The notes beneath the pieces are model-generated. The model was not told the origin of the DNA, ran no database searches, and worked only from the letters and a program-made list of their open reading frames with translations. A stretch of 64,000 nt of DNA from Gerris lacustris. Taxonomy: Eukaryota > Arthropoda > Insecta > Hemiptera > Gerridae. The DNA lies in contig OX578280.1 of NCBI GenBank assembly GCA_951217055.1, forward strand, positions 58,180,633-58,244,632, in the 5' to 3' direction. Made by a program: the position numbers and the translations under genes. This document shows, piece by piece, positions 24,601-33,105 of this stretch. Within the stretch, counting starts at the first letter, position 1, and every line of letters begins with the position of its first letter.

Positions 24601-27600
24601 GGTACAGAGTACAAAAGTTTTCTCCTGAACTGCTGAGCTGATCCGCACAAAATTCGGCATGGTCATAGTGACCAACCACAGGAAGGTATAAATCTGAAAT
24701 GGTCCAAATTGGTACACAGGGGTACGGGGTACGAAGTACAAAAGTTTTCTCCTGAACGGTTGAGCCGATCCGCACAAAATTCGGCACGGTCATAGTGACC
24801 AACCACAGGAAGGTATAATTCTGAAATGGCCCAAATTGGTGCACAGGGGTACGGGGTACGAAATACAAAAGTTTTCTCCTGAACAGCTGAGCCGATCCGC
24901 ACAAAATTCGGCACCGTCATAGTGACCAACCACAGGAAGGTATAAATCTGAAATGGTCCAAATTGGTACACGGGGTACGGGGTACAAAAGTTAAAATAGT
25001 ATATGCCCTTCAAGATGCATGTCGTTGGAAAGCTCTTTAAGAGTACAGTTATTGTTGTTATTAACTTTTGTCATACATATTTTCATTTATGAGGGGTCAC
25101 TATTGGTAAAATAGAAAATAAATAAATAAATAAATATGGTTAAAATGCACGCTCAGCTCAATATTGCAAGCATTGCACACCTAGTTTATCTATATCTGAC
25201 ATTTTTTTTAATTAGGATAACTTTCTCACCTTCATTTTTTCTTACTAAAACCTTATTGTTGGAGTACCAAACATATTTGTAGTCCTTGTCTCTTGCAGTT
25301 AGTCTGGCTCTATTGAAGATGACGGTTTGCTGGAGTTAAATGTTCAGATATATAGAATCTACCGTCGGTGAAACTGGCGCATATCCTGTTTATCCCTATT
25401 CCTGGTCCCTTGTTTTCATTTCGGATGTTATTCTTGTAAGCCCTGATCCACTGCTCCTTCTGCCATCTCCTTACGAATTTCACCACTATTGGCTTGGGCA
25501 TCTCCGTATTGTAAGAAGGTAATCTATGTGCCGCGCTAATATCTTCGTCTTTATAACTAACACCGATTGCTTTTGCTACTTGATCGAGTATAGCAGGCAT
25601 CTCCTCGTTCTTGGTGCTAGGAATCCCGGAAATGATCACATTATCTACTCTACAATATATCCCGTTGTCTTTTAGTTAAAGTCATTTATTGTCTAGAACA
25701 ACATGGGGGAGTAACAATCTAATGAAGTACCGCATCACCTGTATTCTGTATTACTTACACATTATTTTATTTTTAAGCAAATTTGTAATTAGGAAACGGG
25801 AATTTTAGGCAAGTTTCTAACTGGATGACGTTCATCATCGTCGCGCGTGGCAGTTAAGTTTTTTATGTGACGCCGAAGACCAAAAAGTAAACCGCCGTGT
25901 GCGTGGTTTTTCAGTGTGAAATCGCCGCCCGTACCTTTATTCTTTTAATTAAAAGTTCTTAAATAATTTGAAGAAAAACTCACTGGTAATTAACGTTAAA
26001 TCTACTGCTTTTTGGCCGTTATAGTTTTGAGTGAAAAGTTCGTAGATATTTTGAGAAGTTGAAAATGACAAGAGTGTACCAAGGTAGCCCATATTATCTG
26101 CTGAAGAGTAGACTAAGTTTAAATAGGAATCCTTAAACCAAGAATATATGAAATAATTTTTGCATACGGTTCCACTCATCTCTGCTCCAATTCTACAACA
26201 AATTAAATTTAAGTAATACTAAAGTATATAACGTAAATATGATTTGTTTATATACATACCTATACTATGGAAATCTTTGTTTTTGTAAAATTGCTCAGGA
26301 AAGAAATTTAATTTTTCTTTAAAAACACATTTTAAAGAATATGATCTAATATTTCAATTGAAAATAGCAAAAATCAAAACTTTGCTATCAAAAAAGGAAT
26401 AATAAAAATTGTCTCTCCACGTAAATCCAAATTGGTTTATTTAACAAAGCAGCTTTCAGCCTTCATAAGGCCATCATCAGTGCCGATTGAGGAAGAAAAG
26501 AGTTACATGAGAAAATAAGAAATTGATTTATTGTGAGAGGTGAGCCTATATCATGTCGGAGATCGACACGACATAACATCGGCACTGATGATAGCCTTAT
26601 GAAGGCTGAAAGCTGCTTTGTTAAATAAACCAGTTTGAATTTACGTGGAGAGACAATTTTTGTTATTCCTTTAAGATGAACTCCATAGACGCTCCAATAT
26701 CTAACATTTGCTATCAAAGTTTTTTTTTTAGGAAATCATCACAATATTTATGTTTATTGTAGTTTTATATTGAACAGATTTTCTTACGTACCCATAGATG
26801 AGACGTCCAAAAAGCATAAGCCAAAAAGTCTTGAATTGAGCTCCAGCAGCAAATATAATATTTCCAATGAAGGCTACACTCATGTATAGCACAGTCCCCA
26901 TTTTTATACCAAACAATCTGTAACATTTGTTTCATAATTATTCATTTAAGAGATTTTTAAACATCTTTTTTGATTATTTTAAATTATCTCTTGTTAAATT
27001 TATTTTCTACTGATCTAGAAATTTTTTATCGATGTTTGTCTAGTTATGTCAAGATGCAGCAAACGTTTTATTTAAGTTGTACTATTAGTATACTTTAATG
27101 ATTTTATTTTTTTTACAGCCTATTTTTTCAAAATCATTTAATTCCCCCCCCCCCCCCCCCCCCGTTTTTTTAAATCTATCAAAATTGTTTTGATTTTTTT
27201 CATATAGTATCAATTTAGCAAAATTTAAAGTGCGCAGACGGTTCTTAAAATGTGAAATCATACGAAACATTATCCATTTTGATTACCACTTGGTCCACTT
27301 GGAGTTCTGATATAATTTTATATAAAATTTAGAAATTCTATCGGTGAAACATAGTACTACAATATGGTGAAAACCTAACTCCTAATATATTCTTTCTCGC
27401 GCGATATTTAAAAGCGTCATATTTTTCATGTAGTTTTTTTCGTGACGGAATTTTTTTTTACTCCCCCTGAGCTAAAACATGTCCATGTTAAAAACATTCT
27501 AAACATGGTTTTAATTATTGGAGTTCAATATCAGGTATGAATTTATTCCAGACGAGTGCTGCGAATGACCCCAGTCATGGGAATCATGCTGTAAAGCCAT

Positions 27601-28044
27601 TCTATAAGTATACCTGTCTATAAGATATCCTCCAAAAATGCTGTGGAATATATTAGGTACAGAATAGAGCGAGTAAAACAAAGAATACTGATAATACGAT
27701 AGATCGTAGTATTTCATCATTGTCACTTGTAAAGCTCCAGGTGTGTCGCAAACATATTCTATTCCTGTAACAATTAAAGATACATATTACTGAATAGTAT
27801 TAATAATTTATAAGTTATCTGTGAGTTTTTAAATATTGTAATTTGAGTCTAGGTATTTTTTAAATTTAAATAACTGTTTACTGGTGTTATAGATTGCTTT
27901 AAATAATAGCTTACCTATTACAAGGACAAGAATAGCTAGAATGAAAAGGATTTCTTTAAATGTAAATATTATGCATTTCTTTGACTTAAGTTTCGATGGT
28001 GGTTGCATTTCCTCTTTGTGTTCTTTCATTTTGCTGTGTTTATT
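15533..28044 (-). CDS. Mfsd1: MFSD1-like major facilitator transporter, complete nine-exon coding region
   Basis: Coding exons (minus strand): 28029-27915, 27764-27614, 26917-26792, 26192-25984, 19409-19181, 18855-18645, 18288-18191, 17672-17560 and 15684-15533. All introns are GT-AG, phases match at every junction, and the sum is 1404 nt (467 residues plus stop), close to the usual MFSD1 length. The MFS motif A appears twice: GGYLIDRLFGIKMG (about residues 83-96) and LIVDRMGRN in the second half. FWLMLFGRLIYGIGAEM and the C-terminal YPLQKKHRALGYG also look like MFSD1. Members are twelve-helix lysosomal transporters exporting dipeptides with the partner GLMP; that role is family knowledge. 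The acidic loop QPEDNSSENRLDDQPDDD (about 224-241) fits the central cytosolic loop. No dileucine sorting signal is obvious in the lysine-rich N terminus. The start is the first ATG after a 5'UTR splice acceptor at 28045. A non-coding first exon must lie upstream. The last junction is the least certain. Confidence 0.9.
16303..17387 (+). mobile_element. non-autonomous Helitron
   Basis: Begins TCTATATATATATAAAACTA after an A and ends CTAG before a T (A|TC...CTAG|T). The hairpin GGCGCGCGAAGCGTGCC lies at 17360-17376, seven bases before CTAG. Those are the defining Helitron ends. Length 1085 with no Rep/helicase coding. It holds a 145-bp tandem repeat and lies in the last MFSD1-like intron. Confidence 0.88.
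16380..17000 (+). repeat. about 145-bp tandem repeat within the Helitron
   Basis: TCTCAGCTTC recurs at 16504, 16650, 16793 and 16939. Each unit includes AGATCTGAAATTTGGTACAT and GGCCGCCATATTGAATT. About four and a half copies. Confidence 0.88.
17560..17672 (-). CDS. Mfsd1: MFSD1-like coding exon 8
   Basis: Acceptor gtttacag, 113 nt. It encodes ASCMTSLSLTVGPMTGGRII, DAKGYF and the start of the last helix. The proposed donor (GTTATA at 17559) is weak. If it is not used, the frame runs on for eight codons to a TAA at 17539-17537, giving 425 residues and a cut-off last helix. Confidence 0.85.
18191..18288 (-). CDS. Mfsd1: MFSD1-like coding exon 7
   Basis: Acceptor atatatag, donor GTAAGT, 98 nt. 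It encodes GLLGVSYSLMGSTIWPMFAY and PLQKKHRALGYG. The Ile codon is completed by the first base of exon 8. Confidence 0.9.
18645..18855 (-). CDS. Mfsd1: MFSD1-like coding exon 6
   Basis: Acceptor gtcaacag, donor GTAAAT, 211 nt. It encodes DYIVKEFSKTVDEANHIINV, the second motif-A copy LIVDRMGRN, and a long hydrophobic helix ending SVIPYITL. Confidence 0.9.
19181..19409 (-). CDS. Mfsd1: MFSD1-like coding exon 5
   Basis: Acceptor gattacag, donor GTAATA, 229 nt. It encodes the helix FIIPFIAGLTMAFL, the acidic cytosolic loop, and CFKFPREFWLLCFLYGCYTN at the start of the C-terminal six-helix half. The last Gln codon is completed by exon 6. Confidence 0.9.
19845..20065. repeat. cluster of GGAGTAA/CTAAAGAAG hairpin repeats
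   Basis: Three degraded units of the element seen complete at 35782-35999: AGGAGTAACATTCTAAAGAA facing TTACTCTCCT around a short TAAAAAAACAG spacer. It adjoins the 3' end of the LINE that starts at 20080. Confidence 0.6.
20333..23577 (-). pseudogene. LINE ORF2: endonuclease plus reverse transcriptase, disrupted
   Basis: The frame begins MNSEYLKSLDSFNRIDEF and meets a stop, then continues LLHTNIRSIAKNYDTL into an APE-type endonuclease: FDLIILTECRL, HIIAGDMNLDLL and SCIDHIMV hold its Glu, Asp-x-Asn and Asp-His residues. The RT follows: SPGIDGIKTQYLK, YRPISLVSNISKILEKC, FIDLKKAFDTVSH, GTPQGTVIAPWLF and SFVDDTLVYF. The C terminus is RHATYLGPKYYNQLPDNL. The palm motif is FVDD, not the usual FADD. 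Frameshifts lie near 22860 and 21840, and an inverted duplication at 20956-21553 breaks the region after LTLNLAKTKYM. It cannot make an intact protein. Confidence 0.88.
20956..21552. repeat. inverted duplication (foldback) of the LINE RT region
   Basis: Arms 20988-21250 and 21287-21552 are reverse complements of about 263 bases (the FVDD-to-ASRLD coding segment). A 34-base word at 20956-20989 recurs inverted at 21254-21287. The order is X, L, X', L'. It explains why nearly the same RT peptide reads on both strands. Confidence 0.92.
24308..25162. mobile_element. 855-bp TIR element containing 127-bp tandem repeats
   Basis: ATTGAGCTGAGCG (24308-24320) faces CGCTCAGCTCAAT (25150-25162). The middle is a five-copy 127-bp array. 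The 3' part (24965-25100) matches 4215-4345. No transposase; the overlapping minus-strand frames are the same repeat read in shifting phases, since 127 is not a multiple of 3. Confidence 0.75.
24368..25000. repeat. 127-bp tandem repeat, five copies
   Basis: CTCCTGAAC recurs at 24368, 24495, 24622, 24749 and 24876. Each unit has CCGCACAAAATTCGGCAC, CATAGTGACCAACCACA and GGGGTACGGGGTAC. Confidence 0.95.
25186..25665 (-). pseudogene. LINE ORF1 fragment (nucleic-acid-binding, frameshifted)
   Basis: Reads VIISGIPSTKNEEMPAILDQ, AAHRLPS, PKPIVVKFVRRWQKEQW and, after a +1 shift near 25326, VIFNRARLTARDKDYKYVWY and KVILIKKNVRYR then TAA at 25188-25186. The pattern (ISGIP, AHRLP, VVKF, W) is that of the RRM-like ORF1 protein accompanying many CR1/L1-like LINEs. 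The 5' end is cut at about 25665, where a hairpin repeat starts. Confidence 0.75.
25667..25735 (+). repeat. partial GGAGTAACAATCTAA hairpin element
   Basis: CTAGAACAACATGGGGGAGT and AACAATCTAATGAAGTACC match the right end of 35782-35999. The left half is missing. Confidence 0.6.
25984..26192 (-). CDS. Mfsd1: MFSD1-like coding exon 4
   Basis: Acceptor tgttgtag, donor GTGAGT, 209 nt. It encodes IGAEMSGTVCKNYFIYSWFK and the following helix with SYLNLVYSSADNMGYLGTLL. The next exon is 6.6 kb away, across an intron filled by a LINE and a TIR element. Confidence 0.9.
26393..26706. mobile_element. foldback insertion with hammerhead-like motifs and 12-bp TSD
   Basis: Flanked by a perfect 12-bp direct repeat TTTGCTATCAAA (26381-26392 and 26707-26718). 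Arms of about 95 bases (26393-26486 and 26575-26670) are inverted. Each carries CTGATGA, a 5-6-bp stem with ATG loop (AGCCTT/AAGGCT in the right arm), and GAAA: the core order of a hammerhead ribozyme. Such small motifs are known from the terminal repeats of Penelope-like elements. It lies in the intron between MFSD1-like exons 3 and 4. Confidence 0.8.
26585..26611 (+). ncRNA. hammerhead-like core, Penelope type
   Basis: CTGATGA (26585-26591), stem II AGCCTT/AAGGCT with ATG loop (593-607), GAAA (608-611). Stem III and the NUH cleavage triplet are not obvious, so activity is unproven. The opposite arm holds the same core on the minus strand (CTGATGA = complement of 26474-26480). Confidence 0.55.
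26792..26917 (-). CDS. Mfsd1: MFSD1-like coding exon 3
   Basis: Acceptor gttacag, donor GTACGT, 126 nt. It encodes LFGIKMG, a helix, and FWLMLFGRLIY. The final Gly codon is completed by the next exon, giving the family's GRxxxGIG-type turn. The intron below it carries the 12-bp-TSD insertion at 26393-26706. Confidence 0.9.
27144..27163 (+). repeat. C20 homopolymer in an MFSD1-like intron
   Basis: Twenty uninterrupted C. The length is likely unstable. Confidence 0.9.
27614..27764 (-). CDS. Mfsd1: MFSD1-like coding exon 2
   Basis: Acceptor gttacag, donor GTATAC, 151 nt with 2-nt leftovers at each end. It encodes YVCDTPGALQ, the second helix SLFYSLYSVPNIFHSIFGG, and motif A LID-R completed by the next exon. 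Confidence 0.9.
27915..28044 (-). CDS. Mfsd1: MFSD1-like exon 1 of coding region (5'UTR 28044-28030, ATG 28029)
   Basis: A pyrimidine-rich acceptor (ttttcag) opens this exon at 28044, so a 5' non-coding exon exists upstream. ATG at 28029 starts MKEHKEEMQPPSKLKSKK, a short charged tail, followed by the first hydrophobic helix (residues about 26-39). The exon ends after one base of a Gly codon at a GTAAGC donor. Confidence 0.88.
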
Positions 28045-28140
28045 CTGAAAATGGATTTAGTATTTTATTGTTCTCGTGATGTCCTGAAAAAATATATTAT
28101 TAATGTTGATAGCATATAATCAAAGAGTAATTTTGGTTCC

Positions 28141-28580
28141 GAGCTTACCTGAGGTAACGAAAATCTTGCGATCGTTCTGAAAAACGACAATATTTTACGC
28201 TTCCGATTTCAAATATTCTATAACAGAATTCCGTTTCAGACATCAGGGAACATCTGTTGGCCCTTCAACTCAATTTTTACGAACCAACATATCTTAAAAA
28301 CTACTCGTCTAATTTAATGAAATTTGGATGATATAGGTCATAATTTGCTCATTGTTGGTCTCATGTATGTTTTAACCTTCTGCGCCCTTTGTTTCTCTTC
28401 AACATGCGCACAAACGTTTATTTACATCTATATCTTCAAAAGTACTCATCTGATTTTTATGAAATTTGGATGTTTGTCAAAAGTAGCCCACAGATAGCCC
28501 ATATTAATTTAAACCTTCTGCGCTCTTTACATTTTGCTAAATTGGTACTTTAATTGGTGTAAAAATCAAAATAATTTTGG
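28141..28580 (-). repeat. dispersed repeat related to 36090-36720
   Basis: In reverse complement it shows TTAGCAAAATGTAAAGAGC, AAATTTCATAAAAATCAGAT and TGTTCCCTGATGTCTGAAAC, in the same order as 36240-36630. Non-coding. Confidence 0.65.
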
Positions 28581-28950
28581 CTGATTTATAAAACGGGATG
28601 AATATTAAATAAATTTGACAAAATTGTGTTTTATAATCATTAAAAGCATTAGAATCTATGTGCCTCACTAATTGGCAGACTAATTACTCTATTTTGTTTT
28701 CAATAGTATAAGTAAGAATAAACGTAGTTTTTACACCTAATGCGCCAAGAAACGTATGTTCAACAGGTTCATTTATAATTTATTATATGTCTATACTTCT
28801 TAAGTGTTATTATTAATGTATTTTAGCGTTCAAAATTTAAAGAAAATCATTTGAAATATCATATTTTTTTTCAATTAATCTAAAAAGAGAGCTAAATTAT
28901 CTAATTTAAATCAAATTATAATTATTATTAACAAAGGGAGACAGAAGAGA

Positions 28951-29650
28951 ATTAACAGGTCAAGTGTGTGCTAGTCAGCACACAGCGAGGGTCCGTAGGC
29001 CACACTGTATAGTTTAAGTATTTCCCTATTAATGGCGTTTTTTGAAATGCTAAAAAGCTTCTTTGAACTACCCTATGGGTCTGATATTCTCAAAACACAT
29101 AAACAAACTTCCGATAAAGTATTTGTTTGCCACTGAACCGGACTACAACCATATAAATACATAAAAAAGACCATAATTATAAAAAAACGTATTTTGTCAG
29201 TAAAAAATAAAATAATATTTTTTTCGAAATTTCCAAAAAGTGGTCTCTTTACTTTTGGTCGAAGAATGTTCAGGAATTATTTCAGATTTTTTTCACTTCA
29301 CATAAGCGAGGTAGAGGGGGGGGCACGTTTCACAGCCGCTTCAAACTCGCCTACGCTCGCCCTATCAAAGTTATAACCAAATAATTATATATTTTTGTAA
29401 TCAGCTCGTACCCTTTCATATGATACCCCTCACGGTGTCAAAAAAAAAAAAAATTAACTCTTAAGTTTTTTTGAAAAATATTTTTTTAAGTCGCTATATT
29501 TTTAAAATATGTGGGTAAGTACAAGACACATACATGCCAAATTTCAAAGTGATCGGACGAAAGGTGTAGCCGTGAGAGCAGGCGACAGGACGGACGGACA
29601 GACACACGCAGGAAAATGTAGGGTCCTTGGTTTTGCCTACGGACCCTAAA
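28951..29650 (+). repeat. dispersed repeat, second copy at 30690-31890
   Basis: Begins CAGGTCAAGTGTGTGCTAGT and ends GTCCTTGGTTTTGCCTACGG. Contains TTCAAACTCGCC, a GATCGGACGAAAGGTGTAGC segment and CAGACACACGCAGGAAAAT. No coding. It is a reference copy for the interruption in the second copy. Confidence 0.75.
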
Positions 29651-29682
29651 AATAGACTCCAGCGCCGGGACTATTTCCGTAG

Positions 29683-30030
29683 TATGAATACTACCTAAAA
29701 CTTAAAAATGAAATTTCTAATTGGTTGTACAAGGTACAGGTAATAAATGGGTACTTTATAATTATAAGCGATACTTCCGGTCTAGTTCTATTGTCTTTAA
29801 TGTTGAATTCTAGACTTGTGGAAAATTGAAACTTAATTCGGGACTAGGTATCGTTACTGACAGTAGAGTCGTTACTGACTCAGTTGGTAGAGCGCTATAC
29901 TGGAAATATAGAGTTCCGGTGTTCAAGTCCCGGCGCTGGAGTCTATTTTTCTCTGTCTGTCTCCCTTTGTTAATAATAATTATAATTTGATTTAAATTAA
30001 AATTTAAACTTTCCGAGGTATGAATACTAC
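29683..30030 (+). repeat. SINE-like repeat with tRNA-derived head
   Basis: Contains TACTACCTAAAACTTAAAAA (the empty target site of the Jockey insertion at 13699), then the tRNA-like head at 29878-29944 (TCAGTTGGTAGAGCGC, CTATACTGGAAATATAG, GTTCAAGTCCCGG), then the TCTGTCTGTCTCCC tail and a second TACTACCTAAA. Confidence 0.75.
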
Positions 30031-30494
30031 CTAAATCTTAGAAATGTAAATTATCAAATATTTATATGGATTATTATGAATAATTTATACGTTTTCCTTC
30101 CTTTAAATATTCAGATTGACTTATTTACTGCTAAACTTCTGAAAATGTTATGTGAACACATTGGTTTATATTTAGCAAATGTTCTTTTGTGTAATACAGA
30201 AAGGACAAACTGTGGCATATATTTTTTGAATCTAAATAACTAAATTTTCAGCTTTTATCTTGTATCTTTTCAGCTTTTATCTTTTGAAGTAACTTGGGTA
30301 GAGGTTTTTACCCCCTGCGGCAAAGTAACAACGAAATAAAACGAAACGACATTTGTTAAAAGAGATTTTTTCTTGAAACTTAAAAAATAATAATAAATAT
30401 GGAACTAGCAGTAGCTAAGTCAAATCACCTCTAGCTATAGATTAATATTGATAAAGGTAAAGTTTAAGAACACCTTGTTATAATAATATGATGA

Positions 30495-30625
30495 GTTGAA
30501 TAGTGTTGGACGTTTTTAGGTGTGAATAAAATTAAGAGTTTAATGCATGTTACTCTGATAAGTTTTGACCCTAAAAGGTCATCTTCAGTCAGTTAAATAA
30601 ATAAAAGATGTTTAACCTTGTATAA
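30495..30625 (-). mobile_element. Penelope-type terminal repeat, left copy
   Basis: In reverse complement: CTGAAGATGACCTTTTAGGG then TCAAAAC, a hammerhead-like core with GAAA mutated to AAAA, then TTTTATTCACACCTAAAAAC. It is an inverted partner of 32985-33105. Confidence 0.6.
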
Positions 30626-30922
30626 GTGTATGGAAAAGTATTTAAGTATTAAGTAAAACAATCAATTCACAGTCAATATTAAATATACAGGTCAAGTGTG
30701 TGCTAGTCAGCACATAGCGAAGGTACCAACACAGTATTGCTTAAGTAGTACCTATTGATGGTGCTGTTATTACGTATTAGTTCAGTATTAGTAGTAGTTC
30801 AACTGGCTATCATGCATAGCCTGCATTCCACCTACCACGCGTTATTTTTAAAATGTTATAAAGCCTACTTGGAACTATCCTATGGGTCTGATATTTTCAA
30901 AACACATAAACAAACTTCTGAT

Positions 30923-31330
30923 ATAGCACATTACGCGTCTAGTGCGGAAAGTAGCATTTTGCATGCGAGTGTGGAGTTTGCACCCGTGCGAGAGCGAGGG
31001 TAGTAAAACCACACGAGCAAAGCAAAATACAGTTATCGCACGAGTTGCGTACTGTACTTTATCTACGATTGTTGAATTTTAATAATAAATACAGAAAATC
31101 ATTAAATATAAATTGTTTATCACTAAAAACTTGATAAAAACAGTTACTTTAATTAAACAAACAGCAAATTAGTTTTATTAAATGTAAACAAACACGCAAA
31201 TTTTGCGATAAGGTGAAGAATTCTTTATGATTATGAAACGCGCATGCGCAATGAATACAACAACGAAAAGAATCACTTTATACGCATCTAAACATAGATA
31301 AAATGTATCAATCGAAGATACAAGTATTTT
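30923..31330 (+). mobile_element. ATTACGCG foldback-family element inserted in a repeat
   Basis: Starts AGCACATTACGCGTCTAG, holds GTGCGGAAAGTAGCATTTTG and CACGAGTTGCGTACTGTAC, and later AAACAAACAGCAAATTAG and GCGCATGCGCAATGAAT. It is the single-arm form of the palindrome at 60633-62080. Confidence 0.72.
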
Positions 31331-31514
31331 TTGCCAGTGAACCGGACTATAAACATTTAAATACATCGAAAAGAGCATAATTATAAAAAAAAACGTATTT
31401 TAACTTAAAAAAAGAAAATCATTTTATTTTCGAAATTTCCTAAAAGTGGGATCTTTACTTTTGGTCGAAGAATATTCAGGAATTTGCACTTTACATAAGC
31501 GAAATAGAGGGGCC

Positions 31515-31534
31515 GGGGGGGGGGGGGGGGGGGG
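31515..31534 (+). repeat. G20 homopolymer
   Basis: Twenty G following GGCC; a candidate for length error or quadruplex formation. Confidence 0.9.
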
Positions 31535-31957
31535 CTATTTTTTACACCAACTTCAAATTCGCCTCCGCTTGCCCTATCAAAGCTTATAACCAAAAATTTA
31601 TATATTTTTGTAATCTGCTCGACGTACCCTTTCATATGATACCCCATACGGTCTCTAAAAAAAAGAATTATTTTTTAACCCTTTAGTTTTTTTACCCTAA
31701 TTTTTTGATTTTTTTTTAAGTCGCTACACTTTTAAAATGTGTGGGTAGGTACTATTAGCATATATGCCAAATTTCAAAGAGATCGGACAAAAGGTGTAGC
31801 CGTGAGAGTAGGTCAGATGGACGAAAGACAGACAGACACACGCAGGAAAATATAAGGGTCCTTGGTTTTGCCTACGGACTCTAAAAAGTTCTTATAGAAA
31901 CAATCATTGATTTGAAGCTAAAATAAAATTGACTAAATTGCACAAAATGCATGGTTA

Positions 31958-32894
31958 GGGGAGACCGGGGACGGTTGAAACATTTTTTACAAAATCGCTT
32001 TCTACAAAAACATTTTAACCTCAATTTATTTGACAGTGGGCCTTAATTAAACTTTAGTTATCAGACTAGAAATGGATGAGGTTATAGTAAGATAATCTGC
32101 ATTTCAAAAATATTTATAGGCATTTTAAAACGTTCAGGAAAAATGTTTCAACCGACCCCATACCAAGGGCGGTTGAAACAGTTATTGGGGTTAGTTGTAA
32201 CACTAACAGAATAAAGAGAATTATGTTAGAAATACTTATTTATCGAGTCAAAATCACAGAACATAAAGCAAAATAATTGAATAATTGGTCATACGCAGAA
32301 TAATAGGTGTTTAAGATAAATGAAACAATAATATATATTCTAAATGTAATTTGTATCATATCTTTTGTAGTTCAAGGTTAATAAACATTAAAACTAAGAA
32401 AATTTGATGAAAGTAAAAAAAAAAGATTTAATTTAAATTATTTAAATGAAGCTTAAAGTGTATTTGAAAATGTCATACTCTATAGCCAGCTGGTAACTTA
32501 ATTGTAAACATTGTTACAACCGTCCCCAGAACATGTTTTAAAAAAGTTGTCGTCATAACCTCCGAAATAAACAATTTAGATAAAAAAGAATTAGACCTGT
32601 TGAACTTAAATAACCAAAGTTCTTACGTTAAAAACTATCATAACCACAACTATTTTAGTTTTGGATAAAAAAGCAAAAGAGTAGCAACAAAAACACTTAC
32701 TTTTGGACGGAAAACACAATACCCCCTCTCAGAAACTTATGATGAACTCGAAATGACACCAAACCCAAAATTTCAGATTCCGCCACGAAAGCCGCGTTCC
32801 TTTTCCTTGGTTGTTCCCAAATATCGCTAATTTTTTCCACCCATTGATTGGGTTGTTTCAACCGTACCCTGTTTCAACCGTCCCCGGTCTCCCC
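31958..32894. mobile_element. 937-bp TIR element with TA target duplication
   Basis: GGGGAGACCGGGGACGGTTG begins at 31958 and is perfectly mirrored at the right end (to 32894) for 25 bases. TA flanks both sides (31956-31957, 32895-32896). Subterminal CGGTTGAAACA copies recur near 32170 and 32855. No transposase frame, so non-autonomous. The superfamily is not assigned. Confidence 0.85.
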
Positions 32895-32984
32895 TACTGT
32901 ATACTAATGCTAACAATAATTATAAAAAAACATAACAATCAAAAACAAAAAAATTACATTATTCAGTACCGTTAAATATCATTA

Positions 32985-33105
32985 ATATCTTGAAATGACT
33001 GAAGATGACTTTTTAGGGTGGAAACAGCTCTTTTTAGGGGAGAAACATGTATTAAACTGTTAATTTTATTCTCACCTAAAAACGTCCATCACTACTCAAC
33101 TCTTA
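32985..33105 (+). mobile_element. Penelope-type terminal repeat, right copy
   Basis: CTGAAGATGACTTTTTAGGG then TGGAAAC (from 32999) is a hammerhead-like core; stem II is poorly paired. It is followed by ATTTTATTCTCACCTAAAAA and mirrors 30495-30625. Between the two lie later insertions. Confidence 0.6.

Larger units (their letters stand above)
20080..25665 (-). mobile_element. CR1/Daphne-like LINE, two broken ORFs, interrupted by a TIR element
   Basis: In the minus direction: ORF1 (25665-25186), a TIR element (25162-24308), a non-coding stretch (24300-23578), ORF2 (23577-20333), a 3'UTR with CTGAGGGTCCTTACC, and an (ATT)n tail at 20105-20082. Two shorter relatives (38712, 53959) share the 3'UTR. 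ORF1 and ORF2 could come from one copy, because order and strand agree, but this is inferred. It lies in the 6.6-kb intron between MFSD1-like exons 4 and 5, same strand. Confidence 0.82.
30690..31890 (+). repeat. dispersed repeat (copy of 28951-29650) interrupted by a foldback-family element
   Basis: The order follows 28951-29650 up to CAAACTTCTGATA (about 30922), then an ATTACGCG-family element (to about 31330), then resumes GCCAGTGAACCGGACTA through to GCCTACGGAC. The comparison marks the insertion. Confidence 0.72.

Noticed and set aside
24303..25013. Family of repetitive minus-strand proteins (MCGSAQ... frames)
   Set aside because: They are one 127-bp tandem repeat read in successive frames inside a TIR element.
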